Positions 19,886 to 26,698 of a DNA stretch of 64,000 bases are shown here, piece after piece; within the stretch, counting starts at the first letter, position 1; the number at the start of each line of letters is the position of its first letter. Where the stretch lies: the NCBI RefSeq assembly GCF_047601025.1, contig NZ_JASGJZ010000001.1:868001-932000 (forward strand). Reading direction: 5' to 3'. The notes below the pieces were generated by a model. It made no database searches and was not told where the DNA came from. It saw only the letters and a program-made list of their open reading frames with translations. This DNA comes from Pseudorhodoferax sp047601025 (lineage in GTDB: Bacteria; Pseudomonadota; Gammaproteobacteria; Burkholderiales; Burkholderiaceae_C). Position numbers and translations under genes: made by a program.

Positions 19886-22483
19886 TCAGAAACTACCGCG
19901 CAGGGTCAGCATGAAGCGGCGCGGCTCACCCGTGTAGTTCGCGTAGTAATTGGGCCGGACATATGACAGGTAGTGCTTGTCGAACACGTTGTTGATGTTC
20001 AACGCTGCCTGCCACTTGGGGTTGATCTGGTAGGCAATGCGCGCATTCCAGACCGAATAGCCGCCCTGCACCGGATCCAGCCGCGTGGTGCTGCCCGTGC
20101 GCATGGCACTGCGGTAGTTCACCCCCGTGCCCAACTGCCACTGGCTCCACGCGCCAGGCAGCTTCCAGTTCGACCACAGGCGGAATATCTGCTCGGGCGT
20201 GTTGTAGTTGAACGGCGTGCCCACCAGTTCCGGTTGTATATCGACCTTCAGGTACTTGTTGCGCTGGTAGGTGTAGCCGCCGCTGATCTGCCAGCTTCTC
20301 GTCAGGTTGCCATGCACCTCCAACTCGATGCCTTGGGTGCGAACCTTTCCCGCCGACTGATAACAGAGACCGGCGCCGCTGGCACCGCAGGTCGACTCAT
20401 TGCCGTCCCACACGGCAAGGTTCTTCTGATCGATGCGGAACACCGCCAGGGATGTATTCAGCGCGCCATCGAACAACTCGCCCTTGACCCCGGCCTCGTA
20501 GTTGGCGCCCAGAATCGGCTCCAGCACCTTGCCGTGAACGTCCATCTCAGCTTGCGGCTTGAAGATGTCCGCGTAGCTGGCATAGGCCGACCATTGGGGC
20601 GTCACTGCATAGACCAGGCCGGCGTAGGGGGTGAATGTGGCATCCTTCTTGATGTAGGTTACCGATGGCCCGGTGTTGCTGTATAGGTAATTCGCATCGT
20701 ATATGAACCAACTGATGCGCGCTCCGAGAACGGAGGTCAGGCGACTGGTCAGTTTGGTGCGCACCATGCCGTAGAAGCCCTTCGAGACGGTATCTATGTC
20801 GTTGGTGGCAATCCGGGTGGGCGTGGCCATGCTCAGCGGGGGCACATCCCGAACGATGGTCGGCAGCGGGTAGCCAAAGTGATTACGGTATTGGACATAG
20901 GCGTCGTCCCTCGCCTGCTTGCCGTAGTTGGCGCCCAGCACGACGTCATGCTGCAGACCTGCTGCTGTGAATTTCCCGGTGAGGCTGGCGTCGATGCCGT
21001 AGCTCTTGGTTTTGTAGTGGTAGTCGTAGCCGAGGCCGGGCATCACCCCTCCACCAATCGGAACAAGGCCATTGGGAGTGGAAACGAGTTGTGAAGAGTC
21101 ATCCTGGAGATAAGTGCCAGCAACTTTTAACTTCCAGTCGGCATCGAAGTTGTGCTCCAGGTCGGCGATGAGGCGTGTTTCCGTTCTCTTGTCGCCACTC
21201 CAATCCGCACTGATGTAGGCCGAGCTCGGCAGACCGAGCAGGCGGCCGTCCGTATAGGTAGGGATGCCGTCGTATTCCGCGCTGTTGCCCTTGCGCCTTG
21301 AATGCACCAGGCCCATGCCGAAGGTGGTGTCCGGCGCCAGGTCGAAATCCAGGGCGCCATAGGCATTCAGGTTTCTGTCGGACACGGTATCGAGGAAGGA
21401 GCCGGTGCGCTCGTAGTCGAGCACCAGGCGGCCGCGCACACGGCCATCCTTGTCGAGCGGGCCGCCCGCATCCAGTTGCGTGCCGTAGGTGTCCCATGAA
21501 CCGGCGCGCCCCTCGACGGTGATGCGCTTGTCCGCGAGGCCGCGCTTGCGTACCAGATTGACCGAGCCGGCCGGGTCGCCCGCGCCTTCCAGCAGGCCCT
21601 GCGCGCCGCGCAGCACTTCCACGCGGTCCAGATCGACCGTGCTGGCCGCGAAGGTGTTGCCCCAGGGGCCGAAGCGGGGCAGCGGCACGCCGTCGTATTG
21701 CACACTGGCGACAGGGAAGCCGCGCGAGGTGATGTCGCTGCCGCCTTGAGCCCGCTTGACCAGGGTGACGCCGGGCGTGTTGTCGAGTACGTCGTACAGC
21801 GTTTCCAGCCCCTGGTCGTCCATCTGCTGGCGCGTGATCACGGTCACCGACTGCGGAATGTCCTTGAGCGACTCCGCCCCCTTGAACAGGGTCGCGCCCC
21901 GGGCGGCGTAGGAGCCGGTGCCTTCGGTCGATGGCTCGCGTAACGGTGCTGCCGTAACGATCACTTCAGACAAAGCGGTGCTGCTTGTCCGGGCCGCCGA
22001 CACAGGTGCAGCCACCCGGGTCGACCTGCGCAGGGAATACCCGCCGCCCGGCTGCGCCAGTGGCTCGAGCCCGCTGCCCTCCAGCAGCTTCAGCAAGCCG
22101 CTCGTGACGCTGAGGCTGCCGTTCACGCCCCGCGTGCTCCGTCCGGCGACCAGCGCCTCGTCGTAGGAAAGGTTCACGCCCGCAGCGCGCGCGAAGCGGT
22201 CCAGCGCTGCATCGAGCGGCCCGGCGGGAATGTCGAAGCTCTTGACCGCATCGCCCTTGGGCAGCGCCGTGGCGGCGGCGGAATTGACGCCCGAGTCCTG
22301 GGCGCGGGCCTGCTGGGACGCGGTCGCCGCGCCGATGACCAGGCCGCCCGCCAGTGCACCCTGGAGGGCGACGGCCAGCACGGTGGGCCGCAGGCGGGCT
22401 CTGCTGTTCGCGCTGCCTGCCCGGCGGGCGGTGCCCCGCAGCGTCGGCAAGGCTGCGAAATTCGGACTCCGGGTGATGCTCAT
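19886..22483 (-). CDS. TonB-dependent siderophore receptor with STN signalling domain
   Basis: 865-residue outer-membrane receptor with an N-terminal transducing domain. A long basic signal peptide ends near QQARAQ (about residue 62). The STN domain follows (KSFDIPAGPLDAALDRFARA to GGGYSLRR, residues ~80-155), then a TonB-box-like segment (ALSEVIVTAAPL). The plug begins at LKDIPQSVTVITRQQM, and the barrel ends FMLTLRGSF. The ATG at 22483 has GAGGGA upstream; a TTG at 22510 would add nine residues. STN receptors signal through a FecR-type anti-sigma factor, and fecR-fecI lie 2 kb upstream. A GGAAAA resembling the FecI-type -35 lies at 22573-22578, but no clear -10 follows. Confidence 0.92.
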   Translation of the reverse strand: MSITRSPNFAALPTLRGTARRAGSANSRARLRPTVLAVALQGALAGGLVIGAATASQQARAQDSGVNSAAATALPKGDAVKSFDIPAGPLDAALDRFARAAGVNLSYDEALVAGRSTRGVNGSLSVTSGLLKLLEGSGLEPLAQPGGGYSLRRSTRVAAPVSAARTSSTALSEVIVTAAPLREPSTEGTGSYAARGATLFKGAESLKDIPQSVTVITRQQMDDQGLETLYDVLDNTPGVTLVKRAQGGSDITSRGFPVASVQYDGVPLPRFGPWGNTFAASTVDLDRVEVLRGAQGLLEGAGDPAGSVNLVRKRGLADKRITVEGRAGSWDTYGTQLDAGGPLDKDGRVRGRLVLDYERTGSFLDTVSDRNLNAYGALDFDLAPDTTFGMGLVHSRRKGNSAEYDGIPTYTDGRLLGLPSSAYISADWSGDKRTETRLIADLEHNFDADWKLKVAGTYLQDDSSQLVSTPNGLVPIGGGVMPGLGYDYHYKTKSYGIDASLTGKFTAAGLQHDVVLGANYGKQARDDAYVQYRNHFGYPLPTIVRDVPPLSMATPTRIATNDIDTVSKGFYGMVRTKLTSRLTSVLGARISWFIYDANYLYSNTGPSVTYIKKDATFTPYAGLVYAVTPQWSAYASYADIFKPQAEMDVHGKVLEPILGANYEAGVKGELFDGALNTSLAVFRIDQKNLAVWDGNESTCGASGAGLCYQSAGKVRTQGIELEVHGNLTRSWQISGGYTYQRNKYLKVDIQPELVGTPFNYNTPEQIFRLWSNWKLPGAWSQWQLGTGVNYRSAMRTGSTTRLDPVQGGYSVWNARIAYQINPKWQAALNINNVFDKHYLSYVRPNYYANYTGEPRRFMLTLRGSF

Positions 22484-22581
22484 GTCGGTCGTTCCCTCAG
22501 GTAGGTTCAAAAGTTCTCCTACCTGGCCAGCCGAACGAGAATCCGAATCCCCTCAGTTGTGCGAAGAAAAAATTTTCCGGA

Positions 22582-22992
22582 TCAGGCCCAGTCCTCGAGC
22601 GCCAGCCCGGCAACCCTGGAGAACTCTCGCGTGTTGTTGGTGACGAGGATGCTGCCGGTGGCGATGGCATGGCCTGCGATGGCGGTGTCGTTGGGGCCGA
22701 TGGGTGTGCCCGCCTGCGAGAGCGCCTGTTTCACCTGGACGGCGGCGTCCACGGCGTGCCGGTCCCAAGGCAGGATGCCGTCGAGCCTGTGGACGAAGCC
22801 GTCCACCAGCAGCGCATGGCGCGGCGACGCCTTCCTGCCGATCTGGCCGTAGCGGATTTCGGCATAGGTGATGGCAGAGATCACGATGCGGTGTTTTTGC
22901 GCGCTGATGTCGGCCAGACGCTGCAAGACCGATGCGGGCATTTCGCGCAGGATGAACGAACAGATGTTCGTGTCGAACATGTAGGTGGTCAC
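22582..22992 (-). CDS. vapC: VapC toxin (PIN-domain tRNA/RNA nuclease)
   Basis: 136-residue PIN protein with a GTG start that overlaps the vapB stop (GTGA). Catalytic acidic residues are visible in MFDTNICSFILR (Asp7), ITYAEIRYG and the NDTAIAGHAIA segment, ending TNNTREFSRVAGLALEDW. This resembles the VapC group that cleaves initiator tRNA, though the target cannot be read from sequence. It lies between the receptor gene and vapB on the minus strand, and about 100 bp separate it from the receptor. Confidence 0.88.
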   Translation of the reverse strand: MTTYMFDTNICSFILREMPASVLQRLADISAQKHRIVISAITYAEIRYGQIGRKASPRHALLVDGFVHRLDGILPWDRHAVDAAVQVKQALSQAGTPIGPNDTAIAGHAIATGSILVTNNTREFSRVAGLALEDWA

Positions 22993-23219
22993 GGCGCAAT
23001 CCGGCCTTCATCGTCCACCACGGCTTCGCGCTCCTGCATGAAATCCGCGTCGGCCTTGGCCAGCGAAGCCAGGGAGAGCCAGTCCTGCCGGGCCGGGCGC
23101 AGGGTGATGACGTCGCCCTCGCGGGAGATTTCCAGCTCACGCACGCCCTCATAGGCCATGTCCACGGGCAGGCGTATGGCCTGGTTCTTGCCATTGATGA
23201 ACAGAGATACGGTGCGCAT
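22989..23219 (-). CDS. vapB: VapB antitoxin (AbrB/SpoVT-like fold)
   Basis: 76-residue antitoxin. The N-terminal swapped-hairpin AbrB-type DNA-binding domain is recognisable as SLFINGKNQAIRLPVDMAYEG followed by VRELEISREGDVITLRP. The C-terminal tail (FMQEREAVVDDEG) would thread into the VapC active site. It is followed by vapC with a 4-bp overlap and preceded by a CATATG-type repeated operator. Confidence 0.88.
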   Translation of the reverse strand: MRTVSLFINGKNQAIRLPVDMAYEGVRELEISREGDVITLRPARQDWLSLASLAKADADFMQEREAVVDDEGRIAP

Positions 23220-23231
23220 GACGGCCTCCTT

Positions 23232-23249
23232 GCATATGCTTGGCATATG
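23232..23249. promoter_or_regulatory. Repeated operator upstream of vapBC
   Basis: Two copies of GCATATG (23232-23238 and 23243-23249) are 11 bp apart. Each contains the palindrome CATATG and starts 13 bp upstream of the vapB start. The spacing of one helical turn suits cooperative binding by a VapB dimer or the VapBC complex. Autorepression is inferred from the family. Confidence 0.5.
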
Positions 23250-23286
23250 TTGTCGGTAAAGAGGTTGTCGGGCTGCTCCAGCCCCG

Positions 23287-23361
23287 CCATGACCCACCAG
23301 CGCGTCAGGTAGGTCCCGCTGACGGGCTGGGTCTGGATGAGGAACTGCAGCGCCTGGTCGG
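23287..23361 (-). repeat. Duplicated 3' end of fecR (75 bp, copy A)
   Basis: These 75 bases match 24311-24385 (inside fecR) with one visible mismatch. Read on the minus strand, they encode DQALQFLIQTQPVS and TYLTRWWVM, the fecR C-terminal segment, right after the end of yhaV. The copy is not preceded by the rest of fecR, so it is a fragment. Together with the intact copy it brackets prlF-yhaV. Confidence 0.85.
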
Positions 23362-23367
23362 AGCCGT

Positions 23368-23868
23368 TCACGGCGGCCCGCTGGCGCTGGCGGCGAACTG
23401 CCGCAGTCGCCGTTCTTCCGCCTGGGCCTCGGCCAGCAGTTGGCCCCAGTCGTCCGGGGGGCGGCCGCTTTGCAGCATCTTGTGGAACACGGCGTAGGCA
23501 TCGGATTTGGCGCCGTAGGTGCGCAGGGTGGTTTCATCGTTCACCCAGGCAAATACGATGACCCTGGCGCCGGTGCTGTAGCGGAAGAACAGCCGGAAGC
23601 GCCCGCCGCCGAACTTGGCGCGAAACCAGTGTTTGTGCCCAGGCCCCAGCGTCGTGCCCTGCCGGTATTCCGGGCGGGCGGGGTCTTGCGGGATGGTGTG
23701 GAACACCAGCTGGCACAGGACGGCCAGCAATTTGGCATTGGCCGACTGGCGCCAGCCGCCGGGGTCTTTGGCCTGCGCGCGTTCGACGGCGGCGGCCAGC
23801 CTGTCAACCTGGTCGAGAAACAGCGGATGCGCGAACAGTTGCCAGCTCTGGGCCGGGGCGGGGGACAT
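23368..23868 (-). CDS. yhaV: YhaV-family ribonuclease toxin
   Basis: 166-residue toxin of the YhaV (RelE-fold) family. Conserved blocks are visible in order: WQLFAHPLFLDQVDRL, KLLAVLCQLVFHTIPQDP, a TTLGPGHKHWFRAKFGGGRF stretch followed by RLFFRYS, WVNDETTLRTYG, and AYAVFHKMLQSGRPPDDW. E. coli YhaV cleaves mRNA in a translation-dependent manner. The ATG lies two bases after the stop of the prlF gene upstream. Immediately after its stop the duplicated fecR fragment begins. Confidence 0.87.
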   Translation of the reverse strand: MSPAPAQSWQLFAHPLFLDQVDRLAAAVERAQAKDPGGWRQSANAKLLAVLCQLVFHTIPQDPARPEYRQGTTLGPGHKHWFRAKFGGGRFRLFFRYSTGARVIVFAWVNDETTLRTYGAKSDAYAVFHKMLQSGRPPDDWGQLLAEAQAEERRLRQFAASASGPP

Positions 23869-23870
23869 GG

Positions 23871-24203
23871 TCAGAGATCGACGTCGCCATCGATGGGGGC
23901 GTCGAGATCGACCTCGACGCCGCTGGAGAGGGCGCGCAGGCGCTCGGCGAAGCCGGCATCCAGGGGCCGCAGCCGCTCGGGGTGGGCGGCGATGTCGTGC
24001 GCCAGGAACTCCAGGAACGCGGCAAGCACGGGGTCATCGTCTTCCTGCGCTGCGGCGCGGGTCAGCACGACCTCGCCGCCCGGGCGGATGGTGTAGTGGA
24101 GTTTGTCGCGCTTGCCCAGCCGCAGGGCCCGGCGCACCGTCTCGGGCACCGTGGTCTGGTAGCGGTCGGTCAGCGTGGATTCGGCGTCGAGCGCGGCTGG
24201 CAT
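23871..24203 (-). CDS. prlF: PrlF-family antitoxin (AbrB/SpoVT-like)
   Basis: 110-residue antitoxin. The N-terminal AbrB-type domain STLTDRYQTTVPETVRRALR followed by LGKRDKLHYTIRPGGEVVLTR is diagnostic. The acidic C-terminal tail (EVDLDAPIDGDVDL) should neutralise the toxin. It is the first gene of the pair, with yhaV following after two bases. A perfect inverted repeat lies 46 bp upstream of its start and likely serves as the operator. Confidence 0.85.
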   Translation of the reverse strand: MPAALDAESTLTDRYQTTVPETVRRALRLGKRDKLHYTIRPGGEVVLTRAAAQEDDDPVLAAFLEFLAHDIAAHPERLRPLDAGFAERLRALSSGVEVDLDAPIDGDVDL

Positions 24204-24248
24204 GGCATGTTCCCGTCAAGGCGATGGAGGGAGTGATGCGCGCATGGT

Positions 24249-24284
24249 AATGCATTTGCATTGCCACGACAATGCAAATGCATT
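24249..24284. promoter_or_regulatory. Perfect 15-bp inverted repeat, candidate PrlF operator
   Basis: AATGCATTTGCATTG (24249-24263) and its exact reverse complement (24270-24284) are separated by six bases. The block is AT-rich against GC-rich surroundings, sits just upstream of prlF and ends exactly where the fecR stop codon begins (24285). It is well placed for autorepression by PrlF or PrlF-YhaV. Confidence 0.65.
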
Positions 24285-25322
24285 TCAAGCAGCGGTCTCG
24301 CGCGGCCGCACCATGACCCACCAGCGCGTCAGGTAGGTCACGCTGACGGGCTGGGTCTGGATGAGGAACTGCAGCGCCTGGTCGGTATCGCGGATGTGGA
24401 ACAGGCCCGACACGCGCAGGTCTGCCACGCGCGGGTCGCAGACGATGCGGCCGTGGCGGTAGCGCGCCATCTCGGCCAGCAGGTCCTGCAGGCGGATGTT
24501 CCTGCCGGCGATGACGCCCTCGGCCCAGTCGTCCGCGCCGAAGCCCTGCACCTCGGCCGGTTGAGTGCCGTCTTCCATGAGCCAGCGGCTTTCTCCGGCC
24601 GGCACGACGGCGGACGTGCCGCCGACGGGGTGCAAGGCCACGGAGCCCTGCTGCACGCTGACGCGCGCCCGCCCGTCATCGAGCCGTACCGTGAAACGGG
24701 TGCCCAGCGCCTGCATGCGGCCGAAGGGGGTCTGGACCCAGAAGGGACGCTTGGCGCCCTGGTGCGCCACGGCGTCGGCGTCGACACCGGTGGTGACGAG
24801 GATTTCGCCGCGCCGCAGGGTGATGAGGCGGCTGCCGCCGGACAGGTCGATGCCGACGGCGCTGTCGGTGTTGAGCACGAGCACCGTGCCATCGCCCAGG
24901 CGCAGGGTCTTCTGCTCGCCCACGCCGGTGCTGGCGTCGGCCAGCACGCGCTGCCAGGGCGCGTACGCGCGGGCCAGCCATCCGGTGGCGACGGCGATGC
25001 TGCCCCAGGCCAGCAGCTTGACCGCATGGCGGCGGCCGGCGGCGCGCTGGTCGCGCAGGCCTTGCGCGGCCTGCAGAGCGTCGCTGGCCAGTTGGGGCGG
25101 CAGCCCCTTCAGTTCGGACTGGAAGCCCTTGAGGCCGCTCACGCGCTGCCAGGCGACGCCGTGCAGGGGGTCGGCTTGCAGCCAGCGCTCGAAGGCCTGG
25201 CGGTCCCGCGGGCTGGGCCGGTTGTAGTGGAGCCGGATGGACCAGCCGATGGCCGCCTGGATGAGGGATTCGGACAGCCGGCCGGCCTCGGCCGCTGCGG
25301 CGCTGGTCGAGCCGGTCTCCAT
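24285..25322 (-). CDS. fecR: FecR-family anti-sigma / sigma regulator
   Basis: 345-residue inner-membrane regulator that receives the signal from an STN-type receptor and controls its cognate FecI sigma factor. Residues ~15-75 form the N-terminal DUF4880-like cytoplasmic domain (AAIGWSIRLHYNRPSPRDRQ). A membrane helix follows near LLAWGSIAVATGWLAR (residue ~105). The FecR domain begins at GEQKTLRLGDGTVLVLNTDS. A C-terminal segment (LQDLLAEMARYRHGRIVCDP) contacts the receptor. The start is at the ATG 25322; a GTG at 25355 is an alternative, and neither has a strong SD. The last 75 bases of its repeat recur at 23287. Confidence 0.85.
   Translation of the reverse strand: METGSTSAAAAEAGRLSESLIQAAIGWSIRLHYNRPSPRDRQAFERWLQADPLHGVAWQRVSGLKGFQSELKGLPPQLASDALQAAQGLRDQRAAGRRHAVKLLAWGSIAVATGWLARAYAPWQRVLADASTGVGEQKTLRLGDGTVLVLNTDSAVGIDLSGGSRLITLRRGEILVTTGVDADAVAHQGAKRPFWVQTPFGRMQALGTRFTVRLDDGRARVSVQQGSVALHPVGGTSAVVPAGESRWLMEDGTQPAEVQGFGADDWAEGVIAGRNIRLQDLLAEMARYRHGRIVCDPRVADLRVSGLFHIRDTDQALQFLIQTQPVSVTYLTRWWVMVRPRETAA
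24311..24385 (-). repeat. 75-bp segment of fecR repeated downstream (copy B)
   Basis: This is the in-gene copy of the repeat described at 23287-23361, identical by eye except for one base. The two copies are direct repeats with a unit length of 1024 bp from start to start, and prlF-yhaV with its operator lies between them. Confidence 0.85.
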
Positions 25323-25324
25323 GT

Positions 25325-25535
25325 CAGAAGGTGTGAATGCACCGATCGCGGCCACGACGGGGCGCGGCGAACCGCAGGCCGCCGCCCTGGCGGGTGCCAG
25401 GGCAAGGACTGCGGCGCCCGCGTGCGGTCCGGCGTGCCCCGGCCCACAGGGCGAGGCCCGAAGAGCGCCGGCGGTGCGGGAAGCAGGTGGCCATCGGGCC
25501 CCGCGTGGGCGTGAGCGGTTCGTTCACACCTTCTG
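25325..25535. repeat. Intergenic repeat element with 13-bp perfect terminal inverted repeats (copy 1)
   Basis: CAGAAGGTGTGAA at 25325-25337 is the exact reverse complement of 25523-25535, enclosing a non-coding 211-bp segment between fecI and fecR. Its interior is clearly similar to 31004-31274. Shared blocks include CACGACGGGG, GGTGCCAGGGCA, GTGCCCCGGCCC and GGGCCCCGCGTGGGCGTGA. The right terminal repeat contains the last codons and stop of fecI. No transposase is inside, so it is MITE-like in form. Confidence 0.65.
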
Positions 25536-26048
25536 GTCCTCGAAGCACGCGGCGTAGCAGGCGCGCAGGCCCTTGGCGATGTAGCGCTCCACCGTGGCCA
25601 GCGACACGCCCAGGCGCTGGGCGATCTCGGGGCAGGTCAATCCGTCGAGCTGGGCCAGCAGGAAGGCGGTGCGCACCGGTGGCTTGAGCGTATCGAGCAT
25701 GCGGTCGATCGCGATCAGCGTCTCCAGGAAGATCCTGCGTGTCTCGGGCGACGGCGCTTCGGGCTCGGGCAGCGCGGCCAGGGTCTCCAGCCAGGCTTGT
25801 TCCAGCGCGCGCCGGCGCCAGTGGTCGATGACCAGGCCGCGCGCGATGGTGGACAGGTAGGCGCGCGGCTCGTCCAAGGCCGGAACCTGACGGCGGACCA
25901 GCACGCGCATGAACGTGTCCTGCGCGATGTCGGCCGCATCGAAGGAATCACCCAGCCTGCGGCGCAGCCAACCCTTCAGCCAACCGTGGTGATCGGTGTA
26001 GAGGGTTTCGACCTGCTGTTGATGAAGCGCGACTTCCGGGATGCCCAC
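25524..26048 (-). CDS. fecI: FecI-family ECF RNA polymerase sigma factor
   Basis: 174-residue ECF sigma factor expected to drive transcription of the siderophore receptor. Region 2 is visible as LYTDHHGWLKGWLRRRLGDS then FDAADIAQDTFMRVLVR, continuing to AYLSTIARGLVIDHWRR. Region 4 is LLAQLDGLTCPEIAQRLGVS followed by LATVERYIAKGL. The GTG start at 26048 has GGAAGG six bases upstream. A Fur-like palindrome lies about 50 bp upstream. fecR follows on the same strand after a 211-bp repeat element, unlike the usual tight coupling. Confidence 0.9.
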   Translation of the reverse strand: MGIPEVALHQQQVETLYTDHHGWLKGWLRRRLGDSFDAADIAQDTFMRVLVRRQVPALDEPRAYLSTIARGLVIDHWRRRALEQAWLETLAALPEPEAPSPETRRIFLETLIAIDRMLDTLKPPVRTAFLLAQLDGLTCPEIAQRLGVSLATVERYIAKGLRACYAACFEDQKV

Positions 26049-26095
26049 GATGCCCTTCCATCGCTGAATGGCCAGTGAAGGGGGCGCATGTTAGC

Positions 26096-26116
26096 AAATG
26101 AGAAATATTCACATTT
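26096..26116. promoter_or_regulatory. Fur-like palindrome upstream of fecI
   Basis: AAATG-a-GAA-ATA-TTC-a-CATTT is a 21-bp imperfect palindrome. It resembles the 7-1-7 Fur site (TGATAAT-n-ATTATCA) with substitutions and is AT-rich in GC-rich DNA. It is placed 48 bp upstream of the fecI start, where Fur repression of a FecI-type regulator is expected. Confidence 0.55.
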
Positions 26117-26505
26117 CTGCCGTAACCGTGGTCGGCCTGGAAGGAGTCCATCGATGCCGGCGCCCAAGCTTCTTCCCCACAGGCACAGCCCGCCATCCAA
26201 CCCCACGCCCGTACTGCACGCAGACGGCCATGCGGTACGCCTCTTCGGCAGCATCACCGACGGGGCTGCCAGTCGCGACTCGCACCGGACGCGCAGGAGG
26301 TCTATGCGCTGGAGGTCTTGCAGGCCTCCAGCGGTGACGACGACGGCTTTTACCCTCGGGGCAGGCAGGGGCGTTTCGGCACTCGGTACCGGTGCGCAGG
26401 GGGAACAGGCCTCCGGAGAACACGGCAAAAAGGCCCGCTTGTTCCCCATCATGTTCCCTGCCCTGGGCCACGCGGTCTCGATCCCCATCGAGACGTTGCG
26501 GACAC
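26117..26505. other. Non-coding stretch between the iron island and tRNA-His
   Basis: No frame on either strand here has a recognisable family, plausible start and length together. A perfect 8-bp inverted repeat with a CCCC loop occurs at 26475-26494. The 3' end of tRNA-His faces this stretch, which would suit a former integration site, but no integrase or duplicated tRNA end is visible by eye. Confidence 0.4.
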
Positions 26506-26538
26506 AAAAAAGCCCCTAAGCTGTTGATCGACTTAGGG
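26506..26538 (-). terminator. Rho-independent terminator of tRNA-His
   Basis: On the minus strand, CCCTAAG (26532-26538) and CTTAGGG (26514-26520) form a 7-bp stem with an 11-nt loop. GC and then six T residues (26506-26511) follow. It lies 48 bp downstream of the tRNA-His 3' end. Confidence 0.8.
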
Positions 26539-26586
26539 ACCTGTGCGGGGTTCCGAGCGTCTACGGAACCGCTTGCAATGAATTTC

Positions 26587-26663
26587 TGGGGTGGCTGATG
26601 GGACTCGAACCCACGACAACCAGGATCACAACCTGGGACTCTACCAACTGAGCTACAGCCACC
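26587..26663 (-). tRNA. tRNA-His (anticodon GTG)
   Basis: The cloverleaf is readable on the minus strand: GGTGGCT acceptor with the extra 5' G typical of tRNA-His, D-arm TAGCTCAGTTGGTAGAG, anticodon loop TTGTGAT with GTG, T-arm GGGTTCGAGTCCC, and a 3' end AGCCACC with encoded CCA. It is 77 nt long including CCA. Its 3' end borders the accessory region. Confidence 0.95.
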
Positions 26664-26698
26664 ACGACAGCCTCGCATTATAGCGCGGCGCGCGCCAC

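Noticed and set aside
22501..22581. Fur box before the STN receptor
   Set aside because: GAACGAGAATCCGAATCC is only loosely Fur-like and lacks a convincing inverted repeat.
26117..26505. Integrase remnant next to tRNA-His
   Set aside because: The location is right, but no integrase motif (catalytic Arg/Tyr boxes) could be read in any frame.
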